DNA of 64,000 nt. Origin: Hymenoscyphus infarciens (lineage: Eukaryota > Ascomycota > Leotiomycetes > Helotiales > Helotiaceae). The notes beneath the pieces are model-generated. The model searched no databases, was not told the DNA's origin, and saw only the letters and a list, made by a program, of their open reading frames with translations. Position numbers and translations under genes: made by a program. This document shows positions 45,051 to 58,354 of this stretch, one piece after another (position 1 is the stretch's first letter; every line of letters starts with the position of its first letter). Location: the NCBI GenBank assembly GCA_001414345.1, contig LLCB01000351.1:1-64000 (forward strand). Direction: 5' to 3'.

Positions 45051-45368
45051 GGTGAGGTGTATTCGAGGGTTTATTGGCGGTAAGAAAAGTCAGGATACTG
45101 TAGGAGTTGGAGAAGTATCGCAATGAAAGCATTTGGCTGGAGAAGGGACGACAGGGGTCCGGGTCCTTGTCTAAATAGTGAAGGCGGTGTATTAAAATGG
45201 GCCGGCAGAATTTGGAAATTGCCCCTCGGTTTTATGACTCGACAGTGAATGTTTATTTACAAAGCTCCAAGAGCAATATCTACTTCTTTCCTTGCGGCTA
45301 TCTTCGCATCTAGAGTTTCTCAGCTTGCAAACTTCCTCTCATAGAATCCGGTTTTCCCTACCGCCGCC

Positions 45369-46636
45369 ATGCCAGCTCTCGACTCTTCCGCAGAACCCCT
45401 CGATATACAACCACTGATCAGACTTCCCTTTGAACCTATCTCGAGATCACATATTCTTCATTGCTCATACGATTACTGGCATCCAAAGTACTAACCAAAT
45501 TTCAATTTCGAGCAAAAATATCCTTTTCTAACAAAGCTGGTAGGTACCGATCATCAACCCTCAAATCACGAATAATTCCTCTCTCCGCCGCCTTCCTCGC
45601 ATACCTTCGCGAAGATGGCATCGTCCTTCCCCCGGAAACAACCGTCCCCAACCCAAACACAAATGAAAATATATCAGGTGGCGATGGATGGGATGAAGAT
45701 GAAGACGAAGACCCTTCCCTAAAATTCCCCGAAATACACCAACAAATCAAAGATACAATCGCCGAGCTGGGAGGACTTGTTGCGCCAAAACTCAACTGGT
45801 CCTCACCAAAAGATGCAACATGGATCAGTATGACGAAGAACAGCATGGAATGTGCGACTCCCAACGATATATACCTATTACTCAAATCCTCGGATTTCAT
45901 CACCCACGATTTAGAACACGCCTTCGACGATTGCGCCGAGGACGAAACTTTGCGACAGGAGGATATAAAATACGTTTTGGTTTTACGGAAATGGTTCAAA
46001 GCAAACCCGTCTTGCGAATTCCGATGTTTTGTGAAGAAGAAGAGGATAATTGGTATTTGTCAGAGGGATCTGAATCATTTCGAGTTCTTGTTTTCCATGC
46101 AGCAGCAACTCAGAGATACGATATTGGAATATTTCGATAAAACGATCAAGACAACGTTCCCCGACGATGATTTTGTTCTTGATATTTATATCCCGGAACC
46201 GTACAATAAAGTCAGACTTATGGATATAAATCCTTGGGCTCCACGTACCGATCCATTACTGTTCTCGTGGCTGGAACTACTTACAATGCCTCTTCCCGCT
46301 CCACTCCTTGGTGTTCCAGAATCATCCGCGACTGCACCCATACAAGTTAGCAGCGATGAAGATACGCAAGACGAAGAAGTCGAAGAACTAGAATGGAAGC
46401 CAGAGATTAGATTAGTCAAGAAAGACGACCCAGAAGCATATAGCTTTGCAAGTCCGCAATATAGCGCGCACAAAATACCCAAAGATGTAGTCGATGCAAG
46501 TTTAGGCGGCGAAAGTAGTATGAGAGAGTTCGCAGATCAGTGGAAGAAAATGATGGATGGCGGAGAGCAGATGCAGACAGGGGGTGAGGATGACGATTCT
46601 AGTGATGATGGTGGAGATATTGCTGTGGAGTCATAG
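45369..46636 (+). CDS. CDC123: Cdc123/D123 family eIF2 assembly chaperone
   Basis: Exon 1 (45369-45487) encodes MPALDSSAEPLDI...HCSYDYWHPK. After a 56-nt intron, exon 2 (45544-46636) continues YRSSTLKSRIIPLSAAFL, giving 403 aa. The ATP-grasp-like core is visible: KLNWSSPKDATWI, LVLRKWFKANPSCEFRCFVK, IIGICQRDLNHFEFL, DDDFVLDIYIP and LMDINPWAPRTDPLLFSW. The acidic loops ISGGDGWDEDEDEDPS and the C-terminal tail are family features. The protein binds eIF2-gamma and promotes assembly of the eIF2 trimer in the cytosol. Confidence 0.92.
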
Positions 46637-47818
46637 CGAGAGTGAAATCTAAAAAACGGCATCAAATCCAACTCATGGTAAAGTGCATTCCAAAATACTC
46701 TTAATTGGTTTCGCGTGGGACTTAGTGGTCCAAAGGTTCAAAATCAAACTTCTATGGTTCGCTTCTTTCCTATTAGAAGCCAGTCTGGCAAGTGCCTAAT
46801 TCTAAATCATTTACACAGAAAGATATTGTATCCATTTTTGGAGGGTTTCCGGAGGGTTTCTGGATAATGGAAAATGATGAACATTTATCGTCCGAACTTC
46901 AGTCATATGACCCCCGTGCCTTGACCCCCTCCCCCCCAAAAGGTTTTTGGATGAATGATTTTACGAAACAAGAACACAAACTGCTATACGAAGCCTAGCA
47001 AAACTTAGAAATTTATTTTTCTTGCGAATGAAGTAGGAAGTGGGAAAGAGGGAAAGAGGGGAGGGATTGCTAATGATCGGGGTGGGAAACAGCTGTATAT
47101 TATGCGAGTAAAGCTGCGGTTATTGCTATGTCTAAGTGTGATGCTATTGACGTAGGTTTCTCAATCTCAATGGCTCCCTTTTTGGAAGGATGTTCGGCTG
47201 ATTTTGATAATACTTAGTATGCGCAACATATCATCTGTATAAATTGTGTTTGTCCTGGAGCTATTGCGTAAGTCTCTCTCCCATTTTCCCCAATATAACC
47301 CCATTCTCCTTCTCAAAACATCAAGCGAGTGTAAGTTTTTTCTTTATGCGGATTTTGGGCCCTCTTTTTGGGAAGATGCAGGCTTTGGGGAAGAAGGAAG
47401 GCGAGGAGTATATTCATTGGGAACGGTTGAAGGTGAATTTCAGTTCAAACCAATATGTATCATCGTGCCTTCTTCTAGCTCTTTAGCGAGACGAGGCTTG
47501 GCGAATGTATATCACCACTTCTCAACCTCTTTACCTTCTCTCTTCTACACTTCTACAACCACATCTTCAACCCCTTTCAATCTCCCTCACGCTCCACCAT
47601 GCTTGATACTTCTTGAACGACAGTCGAGTTTCTTCAGAGCTTTTCTTGCGACTTGCAGCTATTTGCAATATCAGCTGTTGTCTGCTCTCACTGCTTCAGC
47701 TTCGCGTTGTAGTACCGAGGTATTTTCCTCCGCCTTCACCTGACGTTGAATATCGACCACATTCAACCTCCGTTTCGTCTTCGACTCCGTCTTCTTACCC
47801 AGAAACACTCTTGTCAAG
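46637..47818. other. Intergenic region and long pyrimidine-rich leader
   Basis: No gene is supported. A C-run (about 46928-46938) and a purine repeat gggaaagaggg (47041-47063) are visible. From about 47490 the strand is C/T-rich, as in a fungal 5' leader of the gene at 47819. Confidence 0.5.
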
Positions 47819-49772
47819 ATGGTTTTGACTGGAGCTCCTGGCTCGGAAATCGAGATTCGCCTTCGAAAAATAACTGGAGACGAACCAGCGAAAACGATTT
47901 ACTTCGATGAATATGCCTCGGCTGCAAAAAAAAGCGTCGATCCTCCTTGGTTCAAGGATGGATACAAACAGATCAAGACAACGCGGCATATAATTCCAGA
48001 GGATGCCAGATACGCGATTGAAGTCACTGCCAAGAAGGGACTCGTCCGCGGAAAGTACAACGACAATTCCCTTGCGGTTAAAGTTACAGATCTGGGTTCC
48101 GGTATCAACTTTATCCCCACCATATGGCATGACCTGAATATCGGAGCCGGGGTTTTGCAAAATGATGTAACCTTTGTACTGTCCCATGCGGAACAGGCAG
48201 TTGTAAACGGGGAGGTGCGGCAGAATGTGGAGCTGTCTTTCCAGAGTTTATCTCTAGGTCGGTTGTCAAACTATTTTGAAACGATTTATTATTGATGATT
48301 AAAACCAGATGAGAACCTCGACCGCGAAATTGGTAGAGACGGAAATCACCCAGAACGGAAAAGCGGGATAGTGGTGCAAATAAGTCGCTACAGCAAGAAG
48401 ACTAACAACCCAAGGGCAGAATATACTGAGGAAATGGCACGTTATGAACAGCAGGTTGCGAGGGGGAGTAATACTTTTACTAAATCACAAGTGATTAGTG
48501 AGTACGATTTCTCAAAAAAAGGAATCTCACATGAACCAGGGTATGTAAAGGCTCTCTGAGCCCAACCCTTTTTGCATTAATTAACACTTTCTAGCTTTGC
48601 GGGTGGTGACATATCGTCGAGACCTTTGAAAAAATCAAGTTCGTTGGAAGCGACAGCAGAGTTCCGAGAGACACGCATATGCACATTCCTCTTACATAGT
48701 GCTGGTAAGTGCCATTGGAATTTCTCTTCTACTAGTCTGACGCGTTTTTAGATTATCTTGAACATGAAAATTTCCGCAAAGCGCCAATTCCACTAGAAAT
48801 GTATTCATGGACCGCTTTGAATTACCGGGAAAAGCAACAGTCCTTCGAAAAACTTCAGGTTGGCTGTGATCTCTGCTAACCACATATATCAGCGGTGCTA
48901 ATTTGTGAACAGGTCAGAGATCGGGAGTTTGTGCTGCAGCGTCAAATCCTCGAAGCTGGTCCAGGCGCAGATCTTAAAGCTATTAGGAAGACGCTGTTTG
49001 AGGGGGAATTTCATCCTAGACGTTGGCTCCCTTGGAAAGAACATACAGCCGAAGCGAGAGAGGAAATAGTCAAGACTCTACAAGTTAGTCTCCTATTAGT
49101 CATGTAAGAGTGAAACTAATATACATGTTTACATAGGAACGTATCACGTGGTTTGAAAGTGGTGTACCCCCGCTGGATCATTCCGCAAAGACGCCTCCAG
49201 TCACCAAATTACCACAATTATGCAAAAAACAAGAGCAATTCCAGTCTGTCAGCATTAAAAAAGAGAAGGCTTCTACTGCAATATCTCTTGACTCTGATTC
49301 TGAGGACGAATTACCCCTTCAGATTGTTCGAGACAATGCCGCACATTGGAAGCCCGTTGTTCCTCCCATTTCGAAGAGTGGGGCAGCGATTCTTTTACCT
49401 ACTATCCGAGGCAAGCCCATTAATCTTGCGCTCGGCGACAAACACGCTCCCCCATCGTCTAACAGAAGACCCGCCCAGAACCGTACGATCAAGAACGAAC
49501 CGATTGATCTTGATACCTTTGTTCTACTGCCACCAGCAAAACTCACGGGGGGAGGTTCTAACACAATTAAGCGAGAGGGGGGGACTAACAATATCACCGG
49601 AATCAAGAGAAACTACGAAGAAAGCCATGCTGAAGAATTAGAAAAACTGAAGGAGGAAGATGATGATTTGAGGATGGACCTGGAATATCTGGAGAGAATC
49701 ATGGAGACCAGACGAGCAAGAAAAGAGAAAAGAGCCAGAATATCTGCCCTCGAGGCCTCTCAACATGACTAG
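47819..49772 (+). CDS. Unrecognised multi-exon protein with C-terminal coiled coil
   Basis: About six exons in order. Exon 1 starts MVLTGAPGSEIEIRLRK and runs to LSFQSLSL; next are DENLDREIGRDGNH...EPG, FAGGDISSRPLKKSSS...LLHSA, DYLEHENFRKAPIPLEMY, VRDREFVLQRQILEAG...TLQ, and a long last exon from ERITWFESGVPPLDH to the TAG at 49770-49772. Each junction has GT...AG with a ctaac-like branch site. The first ~100 residues resemble a beta-rich sandwich; the middle is hydrophilic with IKKEK and IKREGG sites that could be sumoylated (inference). The end is a charged coiled coil (LEKLKEEDDDLRMDLEYLER) followed by a basic RRARKEKRARI, a likely nuclear signal. I do not recognise the family; a nuclear role is a guess. 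Confidence 0.6.
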
Positions 49773-52141
49773 GGTTGTGGTCAAAAGGGTCCATCAGCTT
49801 GGAAACTAAGGGTACGAGAGTTGCCTTCTGTTTTTCTATCCGTCGTCATCGTTCTCATTCCGCACCTTCGCCCCCCTTCTGAAATGACTGCAAGTCATTC
49901 ACAATTCGCCAAAACACCATACGAAAAATGCTTTTAAATCACAAATTTGTAATTACTTGCCCGTACATAACCAAAACAATAAAAGAACAATAAAACCATG
50001 AATGTCCCAGGTGAAATGATTTTAGACGTCCGAAAAAGCGTTCACCGGAGTATCGACTAAACAAGAGCCAAGATTTGATATCAGAAGATTACTCTATTAT
50101 TCAGCTAACGTGAACTCTTAAAATCCGAACTTTGTACAATTAATTCCATCACTCTAGTTTTCTTTTTGAATAATAAAGTAAAGTAGATGTTTTTCAGATG
50201 AAGACTCTTTTAAATCCTTCACCTTCTTCGTCTAAACTTCGTTTTATGAAATCATTACTCTAATTGTTTCGAATGAAACTTTCTTACTACACGTTGTTTA
50301 GATGTAAACTATTTACTTTTATTCTTTTATCTCTCTGAACTTAGTTCGTTTTACTAATGCTCTTTTTGAAATCGGAATCTAGGAACTCCGCTTGATTATT
50401 TTAAATTTTTTAAAGCTTCTTAAATAATTATATTTATTGAATTTTGTTTATAAAATCTCTGTTTTATAGATCAATGCTAACCTCACGAACTACGCTCTTA
50501 ATATAATCTTGTAAAATAAAGCTTTTTTTTCGATAAGATAATAATTGAACATTTTTTATTAAACTATATCTTTCAGTTAGGTAGTATGTTTTGCCTAGCT
50601 ACTAGATTCAAAGAAACAATCTATATCAAAAAAAATAAAAAATTCTACAAACACGAAGGTCGAGCAGTAGTATAGTAGTAGTAGACAAGTTAAATAGATC
50701 GCTATTTATTTTCATACTCGCTACGAACTAAGCTATTGAGATTTTTCCATTTAAGCTCTATTTAGTTCAAGGTTTAGAGGTGAGGAAATACTTCTCAAAT
50801 TGTAGGATTAAATTTCTCCTGCTCCTCCCGATAACCCTCTCTCCTCCTCTCTTTCTCTTATCTTATTATTATAATCTTGATTAAATAATCGATCTGTCAA
50901 ATATTCTCAATTTTTCTCGGTGTTATAAAATAATTAAAAAAGAGAGAAGAGAAAGCAAGATGTATAACAAATATTGGGAAAAAGAGCTAAATTAAGCTAG
51001 ATTTCGAAAGTAAGTATTCCCGGCTTTTTCGTTCTTACTCTACCTCCCCCTCCTGATTACTGTTTAAACACAATCAGGATAGAAGGTAAGTATAGAGAGC
51101 ACGAGAACGTAAGAACACTGTCGCTAATTTAAAATAAGAATTCTTCCACTATAACACTATGCGAACTTGCGAAAAATTGTGCATGAGTGGATTAATATAT
51201 TATTGACTCGAGGATCTCATCTCTTAAGAGTGTTAGAATTGTTGCGCATAGCTAGGTATATCGTAAGAATAACCTTGACAAGATACCTGGACACAAACTT
51301 TACGGAGGCCTGCCTCTAGTAAGGGGGCGTTTTTTTAATTTTCACCTTCACCGTACGAGGTTGCTGTAAAACCAAGCAATACACAACAACCAGCAAGTAA
51401 AAAGATACAACAACACTCAGTAGAGATACTAGTCAGCATTAGTGAACTTCAAGATTTCTTTCGTCTTTTTACGACTTCCTTTGGAGAGTTATTACTTTCG
51501 CGAGGCTTCAGCGATTGGGTCCCAGATTCGGCCTTTAATTATTATCTCGACTCTTAGAGGCCTGCCACCACGGTCCATTTCCCCTTCAAAATACCTGCTT
51601 TCCCCTCAAATTTTAGACTTCCATTTTTGCGAGATGCTTCAAGTTTCTCGTGGTATTAACACAGGAAAAGTCTCTTCGCATACAGGCAGCATTCCATACC
51701 ATCTTGCATCATTTATCTATAGTGAAGGCATGGTGTTTCACTTCAGACTTCTCAAAATCAAGTTAGTTCTGTCTTTTCTTGCCAACTGTAGTTTTTCCAC
51801 GCCAACTATGCCCGACTATCTCCACAACCTAAACTCACTCGCATTTTCTAGATTCAAGGAAACAGCTACTAGAATAAAGGGGCCCATTCGAGAACTATTC
51901 AGAGTGAATTCATAATAGATTGAACTATTGTTAGTCTAGCTTTAAACATTCCTCGAAATGTGAAATTTTAGTTGTTAAACTATTACGAAATAGATTATAT
52001 AGATTTTATTGAGCTACAATGACTAACTATCTTAGTGACTGAATAAAACGAAGATTGCCTTGTGTGAGCTCACGTTAATTGAAAGACCAACTGCTTGGTT
52101 CTCAAAAGTGGTAGTATTCAACTCCATTATCACCAATTCAA
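49773..52141. other. Long AT-biased intergenic region
   Basis: No gene is supported. AT content is high at 49900-50700 but without the TA-only look of RIP. A 157-codon open stretch at 51442-51915 (+) starts at GTG and shows no motif or splice partner. Purine/pyrimidine tracts occur at 50820-50960. Confidence 0.5.
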
Positions 52142-54367
52142 TCACTTCGCCTCTGTCACAACATCGTCATCTTCAGCATGAACGGCAGTTGCTTTTGCGG
52201 TCCCATTCTTGGCAGGAACTGTAGCAGTGCTCTCATGAATCTCATGGTGAGCCTCCTCATCTCCATGGATCTTCTTTTGTACAAGCTCCGTAACACCGAA
52301 AATATCATCCATCCTATTTCTCATTAGTCAACATTTCACATTGTCCTGGGGTAAAAACTCACTTCTCCAAACTCAATCCTTTGGTCTCAGGAATCAAGAA
52401 CCACACGAAAATGAACATGCTAAAGCAAAAGCTCCCAAAGATAAAATACGTTCCATATCCATTCGCCCCCACTGTGGCCAACATATGCGGCACCGCCTGC
52501 GCAACGACGAAATTGAACAGCCATTGCGTACTAGCAGCAAGCGCAACATTCATAGCTCTCAATCTTGCGGTTGGAATTTCCGATACGATGATCCAACAAC
52601 ATGGTCCCCATCCAAATTGGAAGAAGGCCGCGAAAAGAAAAATACAGGTTAGTGCGAAGTAACCGACGGGTGGGATTGGTTGCCCTTTTATGGGAGGGGA
52701 GAAACGGACGTAGAAGCCGATCACGAACATGGCTAGACCTTGGGCGATGGATGTCCAAAGGAGAGAACGACGGCGGCCGAGGGAGTCGGCTGCGAGGAGG
52801 AGGAAGGCGGCGCAGGTAACCATTTTTACGACACCGTAGATTCCTGTTGCAAAGAGACCCTTTTCTGCTTCCTAGCTTGAGGTTAGTGGTTGTGATTGCC
52901 GAGTCATCGAAAAAGAGACTTACTGGAATGCCGAGATTGCCGAAGATGAGTGGTGCGTAGTAGTTGATTGCGTTGCTGTGAAAATGTTAGCCGAGGTCGA
53001 GAAAAGGAGTAGGCGTGGGGGAACACTTACGTTCCGGTCATCTGTTGGCAAACCATCAATCCAATCGAAGTGAGAGCCCGATTTCGATTTCCCTTGATCA
53101 ACCACATTTCCTTTTGTAAATCCCAAAATCCAGCACCTCCAACCAATAGTTTTTCATTCTCGAGTTGTTCTCTCATTTCGTCTAGTTCCATTTGGATGTA
53201 GGAGTGGTCGATTGGCAGACTAGTCAAGAAGTCAGCAAAGGCTCTTGGATGTGTGTGGAAATGACTCACTTTCGAAGTCTAGCGAGAACAGTAGTCGCCT
53301 TTTCCCAATTATCGTCTCTTGCCAACCATCTTGGCGATTCGTTGCAGAGTGCGACACCGAGAAGTAGAGCGACGGCTGGTAGACCTTGAAGTGCTAGAGA
53401 AACTTGCCATTGAGAGCTGCCTTTAAGTGTGCGAATTGTACCCTAAAGACAGAATTAACACAAGTTCAGACAAGGCACTCTGGGAATAAGAAGTTTCTAC
53501 TTACGTAGTTAACCCAAAAACTTAGCATGGTCCCGGTTGCAATAAACAATTGATAAATACCAGTCAAGCCACCTCGAATAGCGCGTGGTGCATTCTCACT
53601 GACATAGAGTGGAGTAAGCATACTGGCAGCTCCGACACCCAATCCAGCACAAAGACGTCCAACATAAAGCGCCGAGATATGTCCACCCGAAGCAGTTTGT
53701 ATGATTATACCAATGATCGTCACGCCAGAAGAAATGAGTAAAGATGGCTACACGAAAGGATTAGTGATCGTTCGTAGTATACAATTTGTAAATAATACCT
53801 TTCGCCCATATTTATCTGCAATCCAGTATGCGATCAAAGCACCAAAGAAACAGCCACCCTGAAGTACACTGACAACTATTGAAAGTTAGTTTGCACAATA
53901 AATTGCGAGTTGTGGGGTGGGCATACTGTTACTTTGTAGAGTCGCTGCGTCGTTTTTACTTAAGCCATCAATTCCATAAGCTCTGTCAAATAATTAGCTT
54001 CCTTCTCCGGACTCCTAGCACCGGAGAACTCACTTTGTGAAAGTTGGCATAACCAAAATGCCGCCAATGGAACCGATATCTACAGTACTGTCAGTATATA
54101 AGCTGAGATGGGGTGTGGTGCGACTCGACATACCCCAACCAAACAGCATGCCACCGAAACAGGCACTTGCTGATAAAAAAAAGACCTTCCATCCTATTTA
54201 TTCGTAAGTTCGAGTTCTTGACTTCCGATTTATTTGTACAAACCGTAGATTTGAGGGGGGTCACTGCACGTATTCCAATTAGCGCTGTCGCCAAAAAGAC
54301 GATTTCTCCGTAGGAAAACTCACGCTTTCATAGCATCATTCTTCACAACCTTCTGTAACAAACCCAT
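52142..54367 (-). CDS. MFS sugar/quinate-type transporter (12 TM), multi-exon
   Basis: It starts [14 protein letters not shown] at 54367, followed by several short introns. Sugar-porter motifs in order: [17 protein letters not shown] (TM1), DKYGRKP (loop 2-3), [20 protein letters not shown] then SENAPR (TM4 signature), ESPRWLA (after TM6), [16 protein letters not shown] (TM7), DSLGRRRSL (loop 8-9), PTARLRAMN and [14 protein letters not shown] (after TM12). The cytosolic tail is Ala/Thr/Glu-rich. The pattern is closest to fungal quinate or hexose permeases; the substrate cannot be fixed from sequence. Its neighbour is a DUF2264 gene in the same orientation about 2 kb away. Confidence 0.88.
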
Positions 54368-56344
54368 CGTGGGACAGATGTATTCCTATACTCTGCTATT
54401 GAGACCTTTCTAACTTGGTCGAATAGTCACACCGTGTCAGAAGTAGAAAGAATTCTCAACAAAAATGCGGATGCTGAAGTACAAGACAGAAGGATAATAT
54501 TTCTTCTCCAGGATGCTCTCTCGCACTTACCCGTCCCTCCACTTTGGAATTCCCTCATCTGGGTCAACGGCCGTACAGAAACACCAGGGGTCTTTCAAAC
54601 CACCCTTCATCCTTGCAAAAACACCATCAGTCGCAACGGATAACACCATTACCCATCCAATCATTCACCCGAGTGATGATCTACCCGCAATCTTCCTTTC
54701 CCCATGGTGCATCAAAACGCCACCGGAAAAACGGGGTAAGTCCAAAGTCGTATCAAGACGGAGAGATGCAGAACCTACTTTCCAAGCATACAATGCACTT
54801 GTTTTTCGATATTACCCTCTTTCCATTGCGTAGTCTACTTCAACCCTCTTCATCTCGAAATGCTTGTTCCCCCGCGGAATCTAACAATCTCATCAAACTT
54901 TCCTGTCCAAAAGCCCTAAAAGCCCTAAAATCCCCCACATTCGCGGGGATAAAAGCACCAGCTCCACAACCTCTCAGGGGGAGAAATAACCTGCCGATTT
55001 GATGCACACCATCTACTTCGATGCAACCACAACCAGTTGTTACAAGTTGTAAGACTTGATAGACTTCTTTAAGACGGCTCTAGGGATCGATTAGGATTTT
55101 TGTTATATTTTTGCGGCTTTACATAGCCTTGTAATACGCTATAATATAATAGGGTTTTGGTAGGGTGTGGCCGTGCCTCAATTCGGCAGTTGTTTTCTCC
55201 CCCTGAGAGACAACTCAACATCGTACCCCCGCAATCTGGAGAAAACCCCAACCTCTCCTCCAACATGCCCAATCACAAACGTCTGAATTACTCCCCCAAA
55301 CCCCCGACAGCGGGGCAAAAAATCGCCAAACAACAGCCAAGCAACTCGTAAGACAGAAAGGGTAATTCCTTACATTAGTAACCGTACGTTAAGTGTTAGC
55401 CCCGCATGGCTCGAGGTTTGAAAACTTGGTTCTTATTGATGGAAGAAAGGGTGGACGAATTGTGGAAATGGAATGCGCCAATGATAAGTTGCTCAAAGGA
55501 TTATGTAGGGTACGGTGCGAGTTAGGTGGGAAGATAATGGGCGGAGAAGGATGGTTAGAGAGCACAGAGTAACACAAGGAAAAGGAAATGGTTAATCCAC
55601 AGAATAAGCCTCGAGGAGCGCCAAAGAGGGCCATGAGGGTTGGATTTCTTGATACAACGTCTCCCAAGAAATCACCGAGAGTCGTAACAACGTCAAGGAT
55701 GTAAGCTGCGTCTATCTCGCCTCACAAATCTCGACTTGCCATACTCATACTCAAGTTCTCATCAGGTGAGTATGATCGACGAGTGACAAGACCCGAGAGA
55801 TACCGCTGATCTACATATATGCAGTTCAATCGAGAAACACCCTTCACGACTACCAAGATATTGCCCCTCGAGTAAAGTCCCATGCAATTTGTACAGCTAG
55901 ACATCAACGCAAGTAGATATGATTGAACTCGCTACTTTGTAAGCTGTGGTGGTTGACTGGCCATTAGGTCTGACCGACGGTGGGTGAGAAACAAAGAATT
56001 TCGTGTGACCCCGGGTTTATAGAAGGAAACAGCCCGCATTCATCAAGCAGTGTACATACTGCATCTTGAGGTATGAGAAAGGTATGTAAGACCAGAAGTT
56101 GACACACGGAACAGCACGCCAACCCTCCATTTCGAATGCGATACAAACATATCCTCAGAGATTCTGTTATCAAATGCAGAATTGAAATCTCATGTTAGCT
56201 AACGTGGTACTCCAAGTAGCACAAAAAACCGAGATAGACCTGTGGAAAGGATGTTGAACCATCAAACCGAGTTTGCTTCCTCACACTGCGACACGTCGAA
56301 TGTAGATTCCTGCTATCAGGCACCCATAAACCAGAGATGGGGAA
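54368..56344. other. Intergenic, no gene assigned
   Basis: On the minus strand at about 55700-55580 a protein-like stretch (DVVTTLGDFLGDVVSRNPTL, MALFGAPRGLFCG) is open but has no convincing start, partner exon or known domain. The rest has stops in all frames. Confidence 0.4.
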
Positions 56345-58354
56345 TCAAAAACCAGCAGCTTCCTCCCCAACCCAACCCGGAATCTCCGGCCTCCTTTCCC
56401 AACCATCAAGATAACTACTCCTCTCAACCCCCTCCTTCTCTGGCTTCGCGTAAATTGCACTGACGTACCAAAGAACCTCCCCTTTCTTGATTCTATCCTG
56501 CAAAGTAGGAATCACAGTCCTACTTTCAACAAGATTACTATTCGGATCTGCGTTGACCAGCATAGCCCATCTTCCTTCTCTCTTCTCCAAAGCAATAATA
56601 CCCACCGCACCCTTCGAGACAGCAAAAGCCCCCTTCCCACCTGGAGAACTTCCTTCCGGGGTGTTCAAATCGTAATTCCCGATGATTTTGGGGAGCGTTC
56701 CTTCATGCGTTTCGGTAGAATAAAGATCCAGATATCTCCGATCCTTGATTCTTTCATTGCATATAGCGAAAGCACCATCTGCAGTCATCAATTCTCTTCC
56801 AGCTTCAATTTTGTGGATTCGGAGGTGCCAATTTGGGGTTTCTTCCACGGGAGGAATGAGATATGTTTTAACCTTCACATCAGGGAAGGGTTGCCATATC
56901 GATCTCAAAACTGGTTTCTCATCGTGATATTCGATGACAGCTTCCTCGCACAAACGTCGAGTTTTCCATACCTCCCCTTCATCGTCTGAAAGTCCCAATT
57001 GCGAGGCGAGAGCGAATTGCTCGAGAGTAAAACAACCCGTAGGAACCGAGTATCCAAACGCTGAACTGTATGCAAAAGAGCCGTATTTCGCATGCGTTCC
57101 TTTCATGGGATAACTACATGCTTGCCCCGAGGAGAGGATCATCCTATGGCCACCAAGATAGCTGATAATATGCCCGGGGTGTTTCAATGCCTTGGTCTTC
57201 TCCAGAAGATGTGTTGGGTAGGCTTCCTCTTCTGAAGTCCAAAAGGGATGGGTTTCTGGGACTGCGAGACAGATGAAGGCCAGGAATGCCCACATTGGTG
57301 ACATGGGAGAGTTGTAGTTCTCAGCCATGTACATATTTGGGAAACAATAACCTATTGTGAGAGTACCGGTTGGAGACCAGATTTCGTCTTGCTTCTGCCA
57401 CCATCGGAGGTTCCTCAACAAGATACCTTTGACGATTCCCCATGTTAGAGGAGCTGGTAATTCGACATCCGCGTATGCGAGAGCGCCCCAGAATCCAGCC
57501 ATGGCAAATCGATATCCGACACTTCTTCCAAATGGCGTTGCTCGTCCTTCCTCGTCGAAGTAATGAATGAAATCCAAAGCATAATCCTGTGCTCTTTTCT
57601 TGAACTCCGCAGCTTTGGCAGGATCATCCTCTCCCGCGAGTTTCGCATACAGCAATTGAAGAAACTGTATAGCAAAGCTCCCAGAATAGTAATCCTGCTG
57701 CCAAATCCCCTGGGGTCCATCATTACTCCACCCCTCCCCCCTGAAGAAAGAATTTAAATGCTTGATATCCTGTTCAATCTTCTCCTGACTATACGTTCCG
57801 CCGTTTTTTTTCAATCCGAGATTTCCAAAAACCCGAAACCACAGCCAATTCGTGTTCGGCATATTTTTCTCATTGATGCTATTCCCCAGCCACTTTTCTA
57901 AATTTCCCCTCTCTTTTTCATTCATGCTGTCCCAAAACTGCGGGGCGACAGCGAGAAGAAAACCCAAAGGACACATTTCAACCATTCGCTGATCGTTGTC
58001 TTGTGGCCACCCCCAGAACTCTGGACTCTCTGGGTTAACACCAGCTTTGAGACCTTCGATCCACCATTCCGTCCCTTCATATGTACCTCCGCCTGCGAGG
58101 AGAGAAGCCAATCCCCACATGGGACGACATATTCCTTCTATTTCGGCAGCTTTGTAGTCGAAGCGGACGGCTGTGTTGCCGGGCGTTTTTATCGTCGCTT
58201 TTAAAGGCGAGAAGTGTGGTTTCAATGGGTCGAGTATCGTCTTCAGAAGCTCTTGGACGGATTCGCGGGAGGAAATGTCGATTTGGGAGAAGGGGTGTTT
58301 GTCGTTGTATCCCAAGACCAATTGAGGGCCGCCGGCGAAGGTTGAAGGTACCAT
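56345..58354 (-). CDS. DUF2264-domain protein (669 aa, intronless)
   Basis: A single open frame. The N-terminal domain has the DUF2264 landmarks [20 protein letters not shown] and LLAGGG, then [37 protein letters not shown] and [20 protein letters not shown], a Trp/Tyr-rich surface like that of alpha/alpha-toroid carbohydrate-active enzymes. Then [20 protein letters not shown] and a beta-rich C-terminal part ([19 protein letters not shown]). There is no signal peptide, so it is probably cytosolic. The biochemical role of DUF2264 is not settled; bacterial members are often in polysaccharide-use loci. The sugar-type transporter upstream makes uptake plus breakdown of an oligosaccharide plausible (inference). 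Confidence 0.88.
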   Translation of the reverse strand: MVPSTFAGGPQLVLGYNDKHPFSQIDISSRESVQELLKTILDPLKPHFSPLKATIKTPGNTAVRFDYKAAEIEGICRPMWGLASLLAGGGTYEGTEWWIEGLKAGVNPESPEFWGWPQDNDQRMVEMCPLGFLLAVAPQFWDSMNEKERGNLEKWLGNSINEKNMPNTNWLWFRVFGNLGLKKNGGTYSQEKIEQDIKHLNSFFRGEGWSNDGPQGIWQQDYYSGSFAIQFLQLLYAKLAGEDDPAKAAEFKKRAQDYALDFIHYFDEEGRATPFGRSVGYRFAMAGFWGALAYADVELPAPLTWGIVKGILLRNLRWWQKQDEIWSPTGTLTIGYCFPNMYMAENYNSPMSPMWAFLAFICLAVPETHPFWTSEEEAYPTHLLEKTKALKHPGHIISYLGGHRMILSSGQACSYPMKGTHAKYGSFAYSSAFGYSVPTGCFTLEQFALASQLGLSDDEGEVWKTRRLCEEAVIEYHDEKPVLRSIWQPFPDVKVKTYLIPPVEETPNWHLRIHKIEAGRELMTADGAFAICNERIKDRRYLDLYSTETHEGTLPKIIGNYDLNTPEGSSPGGKGAFAVSKGAVGIIALEKREGRWAMLVNADPNSNLVESRTVIPTLQDRIKKGEVLWYVSAIYAKPEKEGVERSSYLDGWERRPEIPGWVGEEAAGF

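Noticed and set aside
51442..51915. 157-codon open frame (+)
   Set aside because: GTG start, no motif, biased low-information composition, no splice partner; likely chance in an AT-biased spacer.
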